This document shows, piece by piece, positions 1 through 6,075 of a DNA stretch of 12,011 nucleotides. Both the position numbers and the translations under genes were made by a program. The notes beneath the pieces are model-generated. The model worked only from the letters and a program-made list of their open reading frames with translations, searched no databases and was not told where the DNA came from. Every line of letters begins with the position of its first letter. Position 1 is the first letter of the stretch. The stretch covers positions 1 to 12,011 of the forward strand of contig JABYQR010000688.1 of assembly GCA_022592445.1 (NCBI GenBank), written 5' to 3'. This stretch comes from Cytidiella melzeri (taxonomy: Eukaryota; Basidiomycota; Agaricomycetes; Polyporales; Irpicaceae).

Positions 1-25
1 AGGGCTCGTCGGGCCATCCACGACA
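1..25 (-). repeat. First 25 bp of element A 3' LTR (partial)
   Basis: Read on the minus strand, a G-rich polypurine run is followed by TAA and then TGTCG. An LTR normally starts with TG just downstream of the polypurine tract, and element B's LTR begins with the similar TGTCA. The rest of this LTR would lie outside the window, so the call rests on position and the TG start only. Confidence 0.45.
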
Positions 26-28
26 TTA

Positions 29-38
29 CCCCCCTCCT
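29..38 (-). other. Polypurine tract of element A
   Basis: The minus strand reads AGGAGGGGGG here, 3 nt before the putative 3' LTR. In LTR retroelements such a tract resists RNase H and primes plus-strand DNA synthesis. Between it and the Pol stop at 191-193 lie about 150 bp of untranslated sequence in which I see no other feature. Confidence 0.55.
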
Positions 39-190
39 AAAATTGAGCGTCCTTGCAAAGCATCACTGTGCTGTGGTGATAGAGGTCTTCTACCCGTCTA
101 CAGGGATTCAGCAGAATTGTCCCAATTGTCTAGTCAGAAGGATGCTAGGAAGTTTCTCCCCTTCTGGTGTCATTGACTCGACGTTACCCA

Positions 191-745
191 TCAGTGTGAT
201 GTTCTTGAGATATCCAGACCGATGTATTTGCCTTCATCCCAGCTAAGATTGTATGTAGATGGATAGATTGTGCGAAGGAAAGCGGGGTTGGTCTGGGTAT
301 TGAATTCCCAAAAGTGCAAGTGGAGATCCGCAAAGAGTGAAGCTTTGATGACCCGGGGTGCTCCGGGGTTTGCTTTGTAGAAGTCGTCAATTGCTTCTTG
401 ACTATTCTCGAGGTTTTCAACCGGTTCCCAGCTATTGTGTCCGTCTGAATACCCTTCCCATTTGACTAGGAATTGCAGCTTCTTCCATCATCCGTGTAGC
501 CTGCTGTCTAGCACCTTTTCGACGACGTACTGCTCTTCTCCTTCTATGACAATAGGATCAGGAGGTGGAGGTACGTCTTTGCCGTTGTTGTGCCAGGGAC
601 TTAGATGGTTGATGTGGAAAACGGGGTGGATTTGGAGATAGCTAGGCAGATCAAGTTTGTAATTGAGATCGCCAATTTGTTCGATGACCTTATACGGGCC
701 GAGTTGCCGAGGACCGAGTTTATGGGTAGCCTGGTGGATCTGGAC
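191..745 (-). pseudogene. Element A integrase C-terminus (GPY/F) and chromodomain
   Basis: The minus strand encodes a GPY/F-like module (KLGPRQLGPYKVIEQIGDLN, then HPVFHINHLSPW), an acidic linker (DPIVIEGEEQYVVEKVLDSR) and a chromodomain core (FLVKWEGYSDGHNSWEPVEN). It ends at a TGA at 191-193. The frame is broken by a TGA at 488-490, between RLHG and WKKLQF. Related proteins have a charged residue there, so CGA to TGA is the likely change. Chromodomains of this group are thought to steer integration towards heterochromatin by binding histone marks. The segment is cut off from the rest of the integrase by the solo LTR, and a start just inside the LTR edge would be artificial. Confidence 0.87.
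741..745. repeat. Target site duplication TGGAC of the solo LTR
   Basis: TGGAC lies immediately before the LTR (741-745) and again immediately after it (1422-1426). Removing the LTR and one copy restores an uninterrupted integrase reading frame (GDMVWLNAKN then VQIHQATHKL). A 5-bp duplication is usual for Ty3/gypsy integrases. Confidence 0.95.
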
Positions 746-804
746 TGACATGGATAGTCCAACAGAGACCGGATTTTTCCAACATTGTCACCAGTTTACA
801 GCAC

Positions 805-814
805 TAGGCGCCTA
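805..814. promoter_or_regulatory. Palindrome TAGGCGCCTA in U3 of family D LTR
   Basis: This perfect 10-bp palindrome is also present in the other LTR copy at 10807-10816, although neighbouring bases differ. It could be a site for a dimeric regulator, but no factor is assigned. Confidence 0.35.
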
Positions 815-868
815 TCCAGAGCGCTTATTTTCCGGCTAGGAGTGTTACCGGACATAACCATAACCCGG

Positions 869-878
869 GTCACGTGAC
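869..878. promoter_or_regulatory. E-box palindrome GTCACGTGAC in U3 of family D LTR
   Basis: This perfect 10-bp palindrome contains CACGTG, the classic site of bHLH factors such as fungal Cbf1-type proteins. The same block is in the other LTR copy at 10871-10880. It lies about 340 bp upstream of the TATA box. Activity is inferred from the motif and its conservation only. Confidence 0.4.
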
Positions 879-950
879 ATCCTGCCTTATTTATCAATAG
901 TCCAGACCCAAACCCTAGACTCAGTCTGGAGCGGTTCCAGATCAACCTAG

Positions 951-1085
951 GCTATTGTTCTATTGTTCCTCTTCCATTGTTAGGGTTTCCCCAGGGATTC
1001 CCCCAGTTTCTATTGTTCTATTGTTCTTATCCTATTGTTCTAGTGTTCTATTGTTCTATTGTTCTAGCTCTATTGTTCTACGTAC
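951..1085 (+). repeat. TCTATTGT-rich tract in U3 of the solo LTR
   Basis: An imperfect repeat of an 8-bp unit (TCTATTGT and variants, interrupted by C-rich pieces) fills this part of U3. The matching tract in the other LTR (about 10951-11140) is longer, which accounts for most of the remaining length difference. It behaves like a variable-number tract. Confidence 0.6.
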
Positions 1086-1213
1086 CCTGGTCCTTGACAG
1101 TTACTCAGGTCCTTGACAGTTACCCTGGTCCCTTATTGTTCTATTGTTACTCCAGCCCCACAGTTACTCCAGTCCTTAGTGTGGGAACTTGTGCACAGAC
1201 CACCCAGCCACAG

Positions 1214-1221
1214 TATATATA
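1214..1221 (+). promoter_or_regulatory. TATA box of the solo LTR
   Basis: TATATATA lies 34 bp upstream of ATCTTGACCT (1248-1257), the inferred 5' end of the transcript. In the complete element D that decamer complements the primer site. The promoter seems intact and would direct transcription along the plus strand, antisense to element A. Confidence 0.6.
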
Positions 1222-1426
1222 GTAGACCTTACCCTCCCTAGCTCTGCATCTTGACCTCTCTGTCATTTGCACTGCTAGTATCCGGCCTCTGTTGCCTGCT
1301 TGCCTGCTTATCATCGACTTTGACCTTGTTGTCGTCGTTGGAGATCTACTTCCACTTCCACTTCCTCTCCTCTTCACCCTTGTTTAGGGTTTATCAGCAT
1401 AGCAGCAGTTGCTCCGCGACATGGAC

Positions 1427-2530
1427 GTTCTTAGCGTTCAGCCAGACCATGTCCCCTACTTGGAACACGTGTGGAGAGCGTTTCTCAGATTCGTAGAGTT
1501 GCTTCATCTTCTCTTTGCTTAGGCGAAGAGCTGCTTCGGTCTCTTCGCATACTCAAGCCATATTGTCAAGGCGCTTATTGAGTGATGGGATATTGCTTCG
1601 CTTGCCGACCGGTATGGTAAAGTCGGGGCGATATCCGTAGATGACTTCAAATGGTGTTTGTGAATTACCCGCATGTACTCGCGAGTTGAGTGCCAACTCA
1701 GCCGCCGGCAAATGATCGACCCAATCGTCTTGTCGTTGCTGACAGAATAGATGTAGGTACTGTTCGATGTCCTGGTTTTTGCGTTCGACTTTGCCATTTC
1801 CTTGTGGATGATATGCGGTCGTAGAACCAGTCTCTATGCCTAGGCAGTGATAGAGCGCATGCATGAAGCACGCTGCAAACTGGGGTCCTTGGTCAGAGAA
1901 CACCTTTTTGGGAATGCCGTGAAGTTGGAATACTTCTTTGTAGTGTAGATTGGCAATCCCCTCAGCGTTAACCTTAGTGGTAGTAGGGATGATGTGCGTT
2001 TAATTGGAGTAGTGGTCAACGTAGACCGCAATTGAATCAAATCCATTAGAGGGTGGCAGCTGAGTGATGAGATCTACTCCGACGTGTTCCCAAGGTCCGG
2101 CCGGAGTTTCCTGGGGCTGTATTACTGCTTTAGGATGTGGAGCTGATTTGTAACACTGACAGCAATCACAGCCTAGTACGTAAGTCTCTACAAAGGCATT
2201 CATCTTTGGCCACCAATAGTGTCGTGAGACTAGTTCTATGGTGCTGTGTTTGCCCGGATGACCAGCCGCAGGAGTGTCATGGCAAGATTTGACAATTTCG
2301 TAACGGAGCTCTTTGTTATTAGGGATGTAGAGTTTTCCCTTGTAATAGATAAGTCCGTCACTCTCTTCCCATCCGAGTAAACCGCCGACAGGTTTGCGAG
2401 GACCCTTCTTTTGAAGGGTAGTGAGAGCTTGTGCGACTTCTGCTTCTTGCTCCGTGCATTCTCGGATCTTTGATTCGAGCGAAGAAGCAGTAGCAAGTGC
2501 ACTGGTAGCAAGGATGCGGAAATGTTCTGG
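1427..2530 (-). pseudogene. Element A integrase (zinc finger and DDE core)
   Basis: In minus-strand order there is an HHCC zinc-binding domain (CHDTPAAGHPGKHSTIELVS, then WWPKMNAFVETY and CDCCQCYK) and a DD35E core. The first Asp is in GVDLITQLP (codon 2072-2074), the second in FSDQGPQFAA (1892-1894) and the Glu in GKVERKNQDIEQYL (1784-1786). The last two are separated by exactly 35 residues. The catalytic triad is therefore intact, but stops lie at 2000-2002 (TAA after VDHYSN) and 1553-1555 (TGA after RLDNMA), each one C-to-T change from a Gln or Arg codon. The C-terminal part is split off by the solo LTR, between AKN and VQIH. Confidence 0.9.
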
Positions 2531-3118
2531 TTTCAGTACCACCTGATCCTTGTTGTCTTCCTCATCTGTGACAGCGTGTGAGTGAAGACGAGAGAGAGGA
2601 TCAGCGTGTATCATGGTACTACCGGGCTTGTGTACCAACACAAAGTCGAAGTCAGCCAAAAGTAATGACCATCGTGCTTGACGTCGAGTGAGGTGTTGCA
2701 CAGTTTTCCAGTACTGCAGGTTCGTGTGATCTGTCCAGATCTCAAATGGATCCTTGAGCTCCTCAAGGTAGTGGCGCCAATCTTTGAGAGCTTCGGTGAT
2801 AGCTAACATCTCCCGATCAACAATTTCGTAATTACGCTCTGCTTCAGTCATAGACGCGGACCGGTAGGCAATAGGGTGGTAGAATTCATCTTCCTTCGAT
2901 TTCTAGGAGATGATTCCACCAGTCGCATAGCCCGAGGCATTGACTTCTAGACGTGTAGGGAGTTCAGGGTCCCAGACTGCCAAGATAGGCTTAGTGGTAA
3001 AGGCCTTCTTTAGCAATGTGAAGGCAGTCTGCTGTGCTGGACCCCAGACGAACGGCACATCCTTCTTAGTAAGGTTGTGTAGAGGCCGTGCGTGCTTTGA
3101 GAAGTCTTAAATGAAGTG
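2531..3118 (-). pseudogene. Element A RNase H and connection
   Basis: This continues the RT frame: DFSKHARPLH, then LEVNASGYATGGIIS, YRSASMTEAERNYEIVDREM, ALKDWRHYLEELKDPFEIWT, DHTNLQYWKT and DPLSRLHSH. This is the RNase H domain that degrades the RNA of the RNA-DNA hybrid. The usual TDAS motif reads VNAS here (Asn codon 2939-2941), so the first catalytic Asp is lost by a G-to-A change. Stops lie at 3107-3109 (TAA) and 2903-2905 (TAG), both explained by C-to-T changes in Gln codons. There is no indel. Confidence 0.88.
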
Positions 3119-3852
3119 TCAGTAGAAATTGGCAAACCCTATGAACCCTCTAACTTCTTTGAGGTTCTTGGGTGTGGGCCACGTAGAAACTGCTTGGACT
3201 TTGACAGGGTTCATAGCTACTTCGTTGGCGCGAATGATCAACCCGAGGTACTCAATCTCCAATTTCTCAAACTCGCACTTTTCTGGCCGGAGGTAGAGAT
3301 CGTGCTGTTGAAGTCGCTCGAGGACTTCATGTACAACCTTGCGGTGCTCTGTCAGGTTGTTGCTCCAGATCAAGATATCATCTAGATAGACAGCCACCTT
3401 GCCCTCAGCGATGAGGTTGGCAAAGATGTTGTCCATCAGAGCTTTGAAGGTAGCGGGTGAGTTCATGAGACCGAAGAACATGACTTTAGGTTCGAAGAGT
3501 CCTCGGCTGGTAACAAACGCTGCTTTGTACTCGTCTCCTTCTTTGATTCGGACGTTGTGATATCCCCAATGAACATTGAATTTTGTGAAGATCTTTGCAC
3601 CCTTGAGCTTGTTGATGATGTCGGTGGCAAGCGGTAGAGGGTAGCGGTTCTTCACAGTGATGTCATTGAGTTTTTGGTAGTCCTGAATAAGTTGGAGTTT
3701 GTTGTCCTTCTTTTTGATGAAGAAGACTGGAGAAGCCATTGGAGACTTAGAAGGCGTGATGTAACCTTTGGATAGGTTCTCCTCGATGAACTTGTCAAGC
3801 TCGGCTTGTTCATTCAGGGGCATAGGGTAAACTTTCAATTTGATGGTCTCAG
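3119..3852 (-). pseudogene. Element A reverse transcriptase, N-terminally truncated
   Basis: Fingers and palm are readable: ETIKLKVYPMPLNEQAELDK, ASPVFFIKKKDNKLQLIQDY, KNRYPLPLATDIINKLKGAK, FGLMNSPATFKALMDNIFAN, then VYLDDILIW with the catalytic YLDD at 3377-3388. Motif A reads FNVHWGY where LDVRWGY is usual (element B has LDVRWGY). The Asn codon at 3575-3577 replaces the catalytic Asp, and Phe and His nearby also fit single transitions. The frame stops at TGA 3119-3121, after GFIGFANFY. Homology ends at about 3850, against element C. Confidence 0.9.
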
Positions 3853-4381
3853 ATGAATGAAATTCTGAGTGATTTGATCTTAGAAGGACATGTCATGGTG
3901 TATCTCGATGACATCCTCATCTTCACCTTCACTGAAGACGAGAAGGAAAACCGTCGCATTACACAGGAAGTGCTCAAGCGTCTACGCGAGAACGATCTAT
4001 TTGCCAAACCGGAAAAATGCTTTTTTGAAAAAGATCACATTGAGTACCTAGGCATGATCATTTCTCACGGACATGTTGAGATGGATCCAGCCAAACTCAC
4101 CGGAGTTACTGAGTGGCCGTAACCTGAAAAGGTTAAGCAAGTCCAAGCCTTCCTAGGCTTCGCCAACTTCTATCGGCGTTTCATTAAGGACTTTGCTAAA
4201 CATGCAAAACCGCTCACTATTCTTACAAAGAAGGACTAATCCTGGATCTGGAAAGCTGCTCAGGAACAGGCCTTCCAAAGTCTGAAACAGGCTTTTACAT
4301 CAGCACCCATTCTGAGGATACCAGATGACGAAAACCCTTTCCGTCTTGAAACAGACGCTAGCGACTTTGCTACAGGAGCGG
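3853..4381 (+). pseudogene. Element C: RT and RNase H fragment of a third Ty3/gypsy element
   Basis: One continuous frame starts in the middle of RT (MNEILSDLILEGHVMVYLDD, YLDD at 3901-3912). It passes through [58 protein letters not shown] and SWIWKAAQEQAFQSLKQAFT to the RNase H motif LETDASDFATGA, where element B's LTR interrupts it. Stops lie at 4120-4122 and 4237-4239 (both TAA), and there is no indel. The 5' half of Pol is missing at the junction with element A, which runs the other way. C differs from A and B throughout, so it belongs to another family. Confidence 0.88.
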
Positions 4382-4474
4382 TGTCACAAACATGCACACT
4401 TTTTCCTTTCTTTTCCTTTTAATTTCCTTATCTTATCTTATCGATGGTACATGGCTACTGCATGTGATCAAGTG

Positions 4475-4496
4475 CATGTGACAGACTGGTCACATG
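4475..4496. promoter_or_regulatory. Inverted repeat CATGTGAC / GTCACATG in U3 of element B
   Basis: Two perfect 8-bp arms (4475-4482 and 4489-4496) are separated by 6 bp, and a further CATGTGA lies just upstream at 4461. CATGTG is an E-box-type hexamer, as is CACGTG in the family D LTR, so both may use bHLH-like activators. This is motif-based inference. Confidence 0.35.
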
Positions 4497-4615
4497 ATCA
4501 TAGAAGGTGCTGGAACATTGTGGAACATTGTAGAACATCACACCATAGCACACCATACGTTCCCACAGCAGTGTTAGGAGTACAGACCCGGTACCAGGGG
4601 TCCTTGTCTGAGATG

Positions 4616-4623
4616 TATATAAA
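4616..4623 (+). promoter_or_regulatory. TATA box of element B LTR
   Basis: TATATAAA lies 35 bp upstream of AGATTCTACCT (4651), the inferred first bases of the RNA. The disappearance of ATG from the plus strand after 4615 independently supports a transcript start just downstream. Confidence 0.7.
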
Positions 4624-4650
4624 CCCACCCTGTAGCTCCCTAAAGACCTC

Positions 4651-4661
4651 AGATTCTACCT
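4651..4661 (+). other. Inferred transcript 5' end and self-primer of element B
   Basis: AGATTCTACCT is the exact reverse complement of AGGTAGAATCT at 4874-4884, and it lies where a TATA-directed transcript should begin. In the Tf1 family the first 11 nt of the mRNA fold back on the primer site, are cleaved and prime minus-strand cDNA in place of a tRNA. The 11-nt match stops exactly at both ends, the length known for Tf1. Use as a primer is inferred from that precedent. Confidence 0.75.
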
Positions 4662-4673
4662 CCTGGTCTTTAG

Positions 4674-4728
4674 GTGACGTCCACCTTGTACCTAGTCCCT
4701 CACTATACTAATATAACCTGGTCTTTAG
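4674..4728 (+). other. Intron-like GT...AG segment in R of element B, with repeated 3' end
   Basis: This 55-nt segment begins GTGACG, contains TACTAAT (4706-4712; branch-like A 17 nt before the end) and ends CTTTAG. Its last 12 nt (CCTGGTCTTTAG, 4717-4728) repeat exactly the 12 nt just before it (4662-4673). Short introns of this size are common in basidiomycetes. The 5' exon would be only 23 nt. The same design recurs in element D with different sequence. Splicing is not proven. Confidence 0.55.
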
Positions 4729-4873
4729 CTCATCGTTAGCTGCTCCCTCGTTGTTGTCTCTCCATCATCATCATCTTCCTTGTCGTCATCGTCCACGCGA
4801 GTTCGCTCGTCGTTCCTCCATCCCCGTTGTCACTTCCTCGCTCTTCATAGAGTTTGGTTGTGTTCTTGACATT

Positions 4874-4884
4874 AGGTAGAATCT
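4874..4884 (+). other. Self-complementary primer binding site of element B
   Basis: AGGTAGAATCT starts 2 nt after the LTR end, where a primer binding site belongs, and is the exact reverse complement of the inferred first 11 nt of the RNA. It does not begin with the TGG expected for pairing with a tRNA CCA end, which favours self-priming. Confidence 0.75.
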
Positions 4885-4933
4885 CCGTACGCTCGCCTGG
4901 ACGTCGCGCAACCGCACATTTTCCTTTCCCCAA

Positions 4934-4957
4934 AGTTTTAAAAAGTTTAGTCCCCCC
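4934..4957 (+). other. Leader motif shared by elements B and D
   Basis: AGTTTTAAAAAGTTTA, then one variable base, then TCCCCCC matches 11586-11609 of element D at 23 of 24 positions, although the surrounding leaders and LTRs are hard to align. It lies about 60 nt after the primer site in both. Possible roles are RNA packaging, dimerisation, or a structural part of reverse transcription. I cannot choose among them. Confidence 0.6.
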
Positions 4958-5018
4958 AGTTTACCAGTACGTTGTATTGGCCCGGACCCTTGATCTTCAT
5001 TCTCACGTCGTGGTTGTA

Positions 5019-5696
5019 GTGCCGAAAGACGTACGCATCCGTCGTAACGTACCCGAGTCTTTCTTCGAGGCTAGACAAGAACTGCGCAAACAAGGTCGTC
5101 CCCATCTCTACACAGAGAAGGACCTTGAAGCCATTGTCTCGTACGTCTCACGCCGTCCTCACTACCATCCTCTCGGTACTAGACTCCCCCACTTCGACCA
5201 CGAAAAGTTTGCTCGTGACAACGAGTCTATCAAGGAACGCACACGCACCAAACGTACGCAAACTCTCGCTGACCGTATTGAGAAACCGTCTCTCAAGGAT
5301 TGCATCTCCCAGGCACCCGCACCACCTCGACCGGACGCACAAAAACCTGTGACACTCGATTTCCACAAGTTTTCCATCAAGGACCAAGTCGGCATCCTCA
5401 AGCCGAAGATCAAGGCCACTACCAGACGCCTCAAGATTCTGATCGAACTCACTCGCGACCGGAACGACTCACAGGTTAGATCAGTCCTGTTACTCAACGA
5501 CAAACTTCTGTACCTCACAGAACACACGGAGGAAGTACTCTCCACGCGCACGCCTGCCCAGCTCAAAGCACTGAACTGGGGCTTGCAGTCAGTGGGATAA
5601 ATTAATTTCACACAATTGCGCAAGAGGTTGACAGAGGTTACGAGTCAAGTTGCATTTGTAGCGGACGGAGGATACTTTGAGAAACTCCCTTTGTAG
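5019..5696 (+). pseudogene. ORF1 of element B, methionine-free conserved frame
   Basis: I do not recognise this protein. From GTG at 5019 (VPKDVRIRRNVPESFFEARQ) the frame is open to TAA at 5598-5600 (193 codons). It then continues in the same frame as plausible coding sequence (LTEVTSQVAFVADGGYFEKL) to TAG at 5694-5696. The best block, YTEKDLEAIVSYVSRR, matches YTEKELKAIASYVGRR of element D. The protein is basic and helical in character, with no zinc finger or membrane segment. There is no Met codon, and the frame is open upstream into the LTR without one. The GTG is chosen because both elements share GTGCCGAAAGA and D has a stop shortly before it. A spliced start is possible: CTCAC and TTGTAG just upstream resemble a 3' splice site. 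The TAA may be a decayed CAA. Confidence 0.6.
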
Positions 5697-5703
5697 TAGA
5701 TAA

Positions 5704-6075
5704 GCAATCATTGAGTGCGATAATCTTTTCCACGTTTTTGATCCCGACGATCGTGTGGACTGTCACGATAACGAAGAGGATCACGCGTATATCGAAGTCT
5801 GCGAACAGCAAGCGTGTCCAAATCGGAGTCAAAAGTTTGTGGTATCTCGTCATTTCAGACAAAGACAACGATACTTCGGTTACGTACCCTGTGATAACAG
5901 TCAAATTCCGTTAACTGCCGGAGTTCCTGAAGAAGTCGATACCAGTTTAGTTGTACCGGAAATTCCACCGGTTTCACTAGACGTCACCCCCATCATCCCC
6001 GAAACCATACCGGAAATCTCACCGGTAACTCCTGAAACACCCACCGTCGCCCCCACCAATTCCGCACCTGTCACG
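5704..6075 (+). other. Open frame upstream of and in frame with Gag
   Basis: From the TAA at 5701-5703 the Gag frame is open for 124 codons before the first ATG. It reads like protein: an acidic part (CDNLFHVFDPDDRVDCHDNE, EDHAYIEVCEQQACPNRSQK) then a Pro/Glu/Thr-rich stretch (VVPEIPPVSLDVTPIIPETI). ORF1 can be followed into it by two frame changes around 5690-5715 (LPF, then VVDKQSLSAII, then IECDN). In an intact copy ORF1 and Gag may therefore have formed one long polyprotein. This is inference from composition and frame. Confidence 0.45.

Larger units (their letters stand above)
746..1421 (+). mobile_element. Solo LTR of family D (676 bp)
   Basis: The sequence runs from TGACATGG to CCGCGACA and closely matches the LTR at 10748-11516, sharing U3, TATA box, transcript start and U5 end. 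No internal element sequence is attached, and a 5-bp target duplication flanks it, so it is most likely the product of LTR-LTR recombination. It is 93 bp shorter than the 10748 copy: 60 bp from precise absence of a GT...AG segment, and the rest mainly from the TCTATTGT-rich tract. Open frames inside it translate low-complexity sequence and are not genes. Confidence 0.95.
1..3852 (-). mobile_element. Element A: 5'-truncated Ty3/gypsy chromovirus
   Basis: On the minus strand this region reads RT, RNase H, integrase zinc finger, integrase core, GPY/F-like module, chromodomain, polypurine tract and the first bases of a 3' LTR, which is the chromovirus order. The Pol frame is the same from 3850 down to 191 once the 676-bp solo LTR and one 5-bp target copy are removed, so there is no net indel. 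Gag, protease and the 5' LTR are missing because homology stops at about 3850, where element C begins in the opposite direction. It is a dead copy with six in-frame stops. Confidence 0.9.
4382..4871 (+). repeat. 5' LTR of element B (490 bp)
   Basis: It starts TGTCA and ends TGACA, a perfect 5-bp terminal inverted repeat with TG...CA ends. The start coincides with the break in element C, and the end lies 2 nt before the primer site. I see no clear similarity to the family D LTRs beyond shared layout. U3 holds several ATGs (last at 4613-4615), a TATA box and an inverted repeat. Nothing downstream of the inferred transcript start contains ATG. The 3' LTR is not in the window, so the left edge rests on the inverted repeat and the break in C. 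Confidence 0.82.
4651..6075 (+). other. AUG-free leader of element B (1,425 nt)
   Basis: Reading every line from the inferred transcript start to the Gag ATG, I find no ATG in any of the three frames, against roughly 22 expected for random sequence. The reverse triplet CAT occurs about 24 times, so the bias is strand-specific. The leader includes a conserved protein frame (ORF1). Strand-specific loss of AUG is what selection for ribosome scanning to the Gag AUG would leave. Confidence 0.85.

Noticed and set aside
977..1222. Open frames through the TCTATTGT-rich tract (also 10957-11278)
   Set aside because: They translate low-complexity U3 repeats, lie upstream of the TATA box and have no protein character.
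3119..4250. A large inverted repeat formed by the RT genes of A and C
   Set aside because: The two RTs face each other but differ at many residues. They are separate families and not arms of one repeat.
4378..4411. Element C continuing as GAVSQ past 4381
   Set aside because: The apparent VSQ comes from the first bases of element B's LTR. Homology to RNase H is lost at once, and TGTCA here pairs with TGACA at the LTR end.
4872..4890. A tRNA-type primer binding site after the LTR
   Set aside because: The sequence does not start with TGG to pair with a CCA end. The exact 11-nt match to the inferred RNA 5' end explains it better.
5162..5623. Long minus-strand open frame opposite ORF1
   Set aside because: ORF1 on the plus strand has a homologue in element D and coding-like blocks. 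The antisense frame has neither and is a by-product of codon bias.
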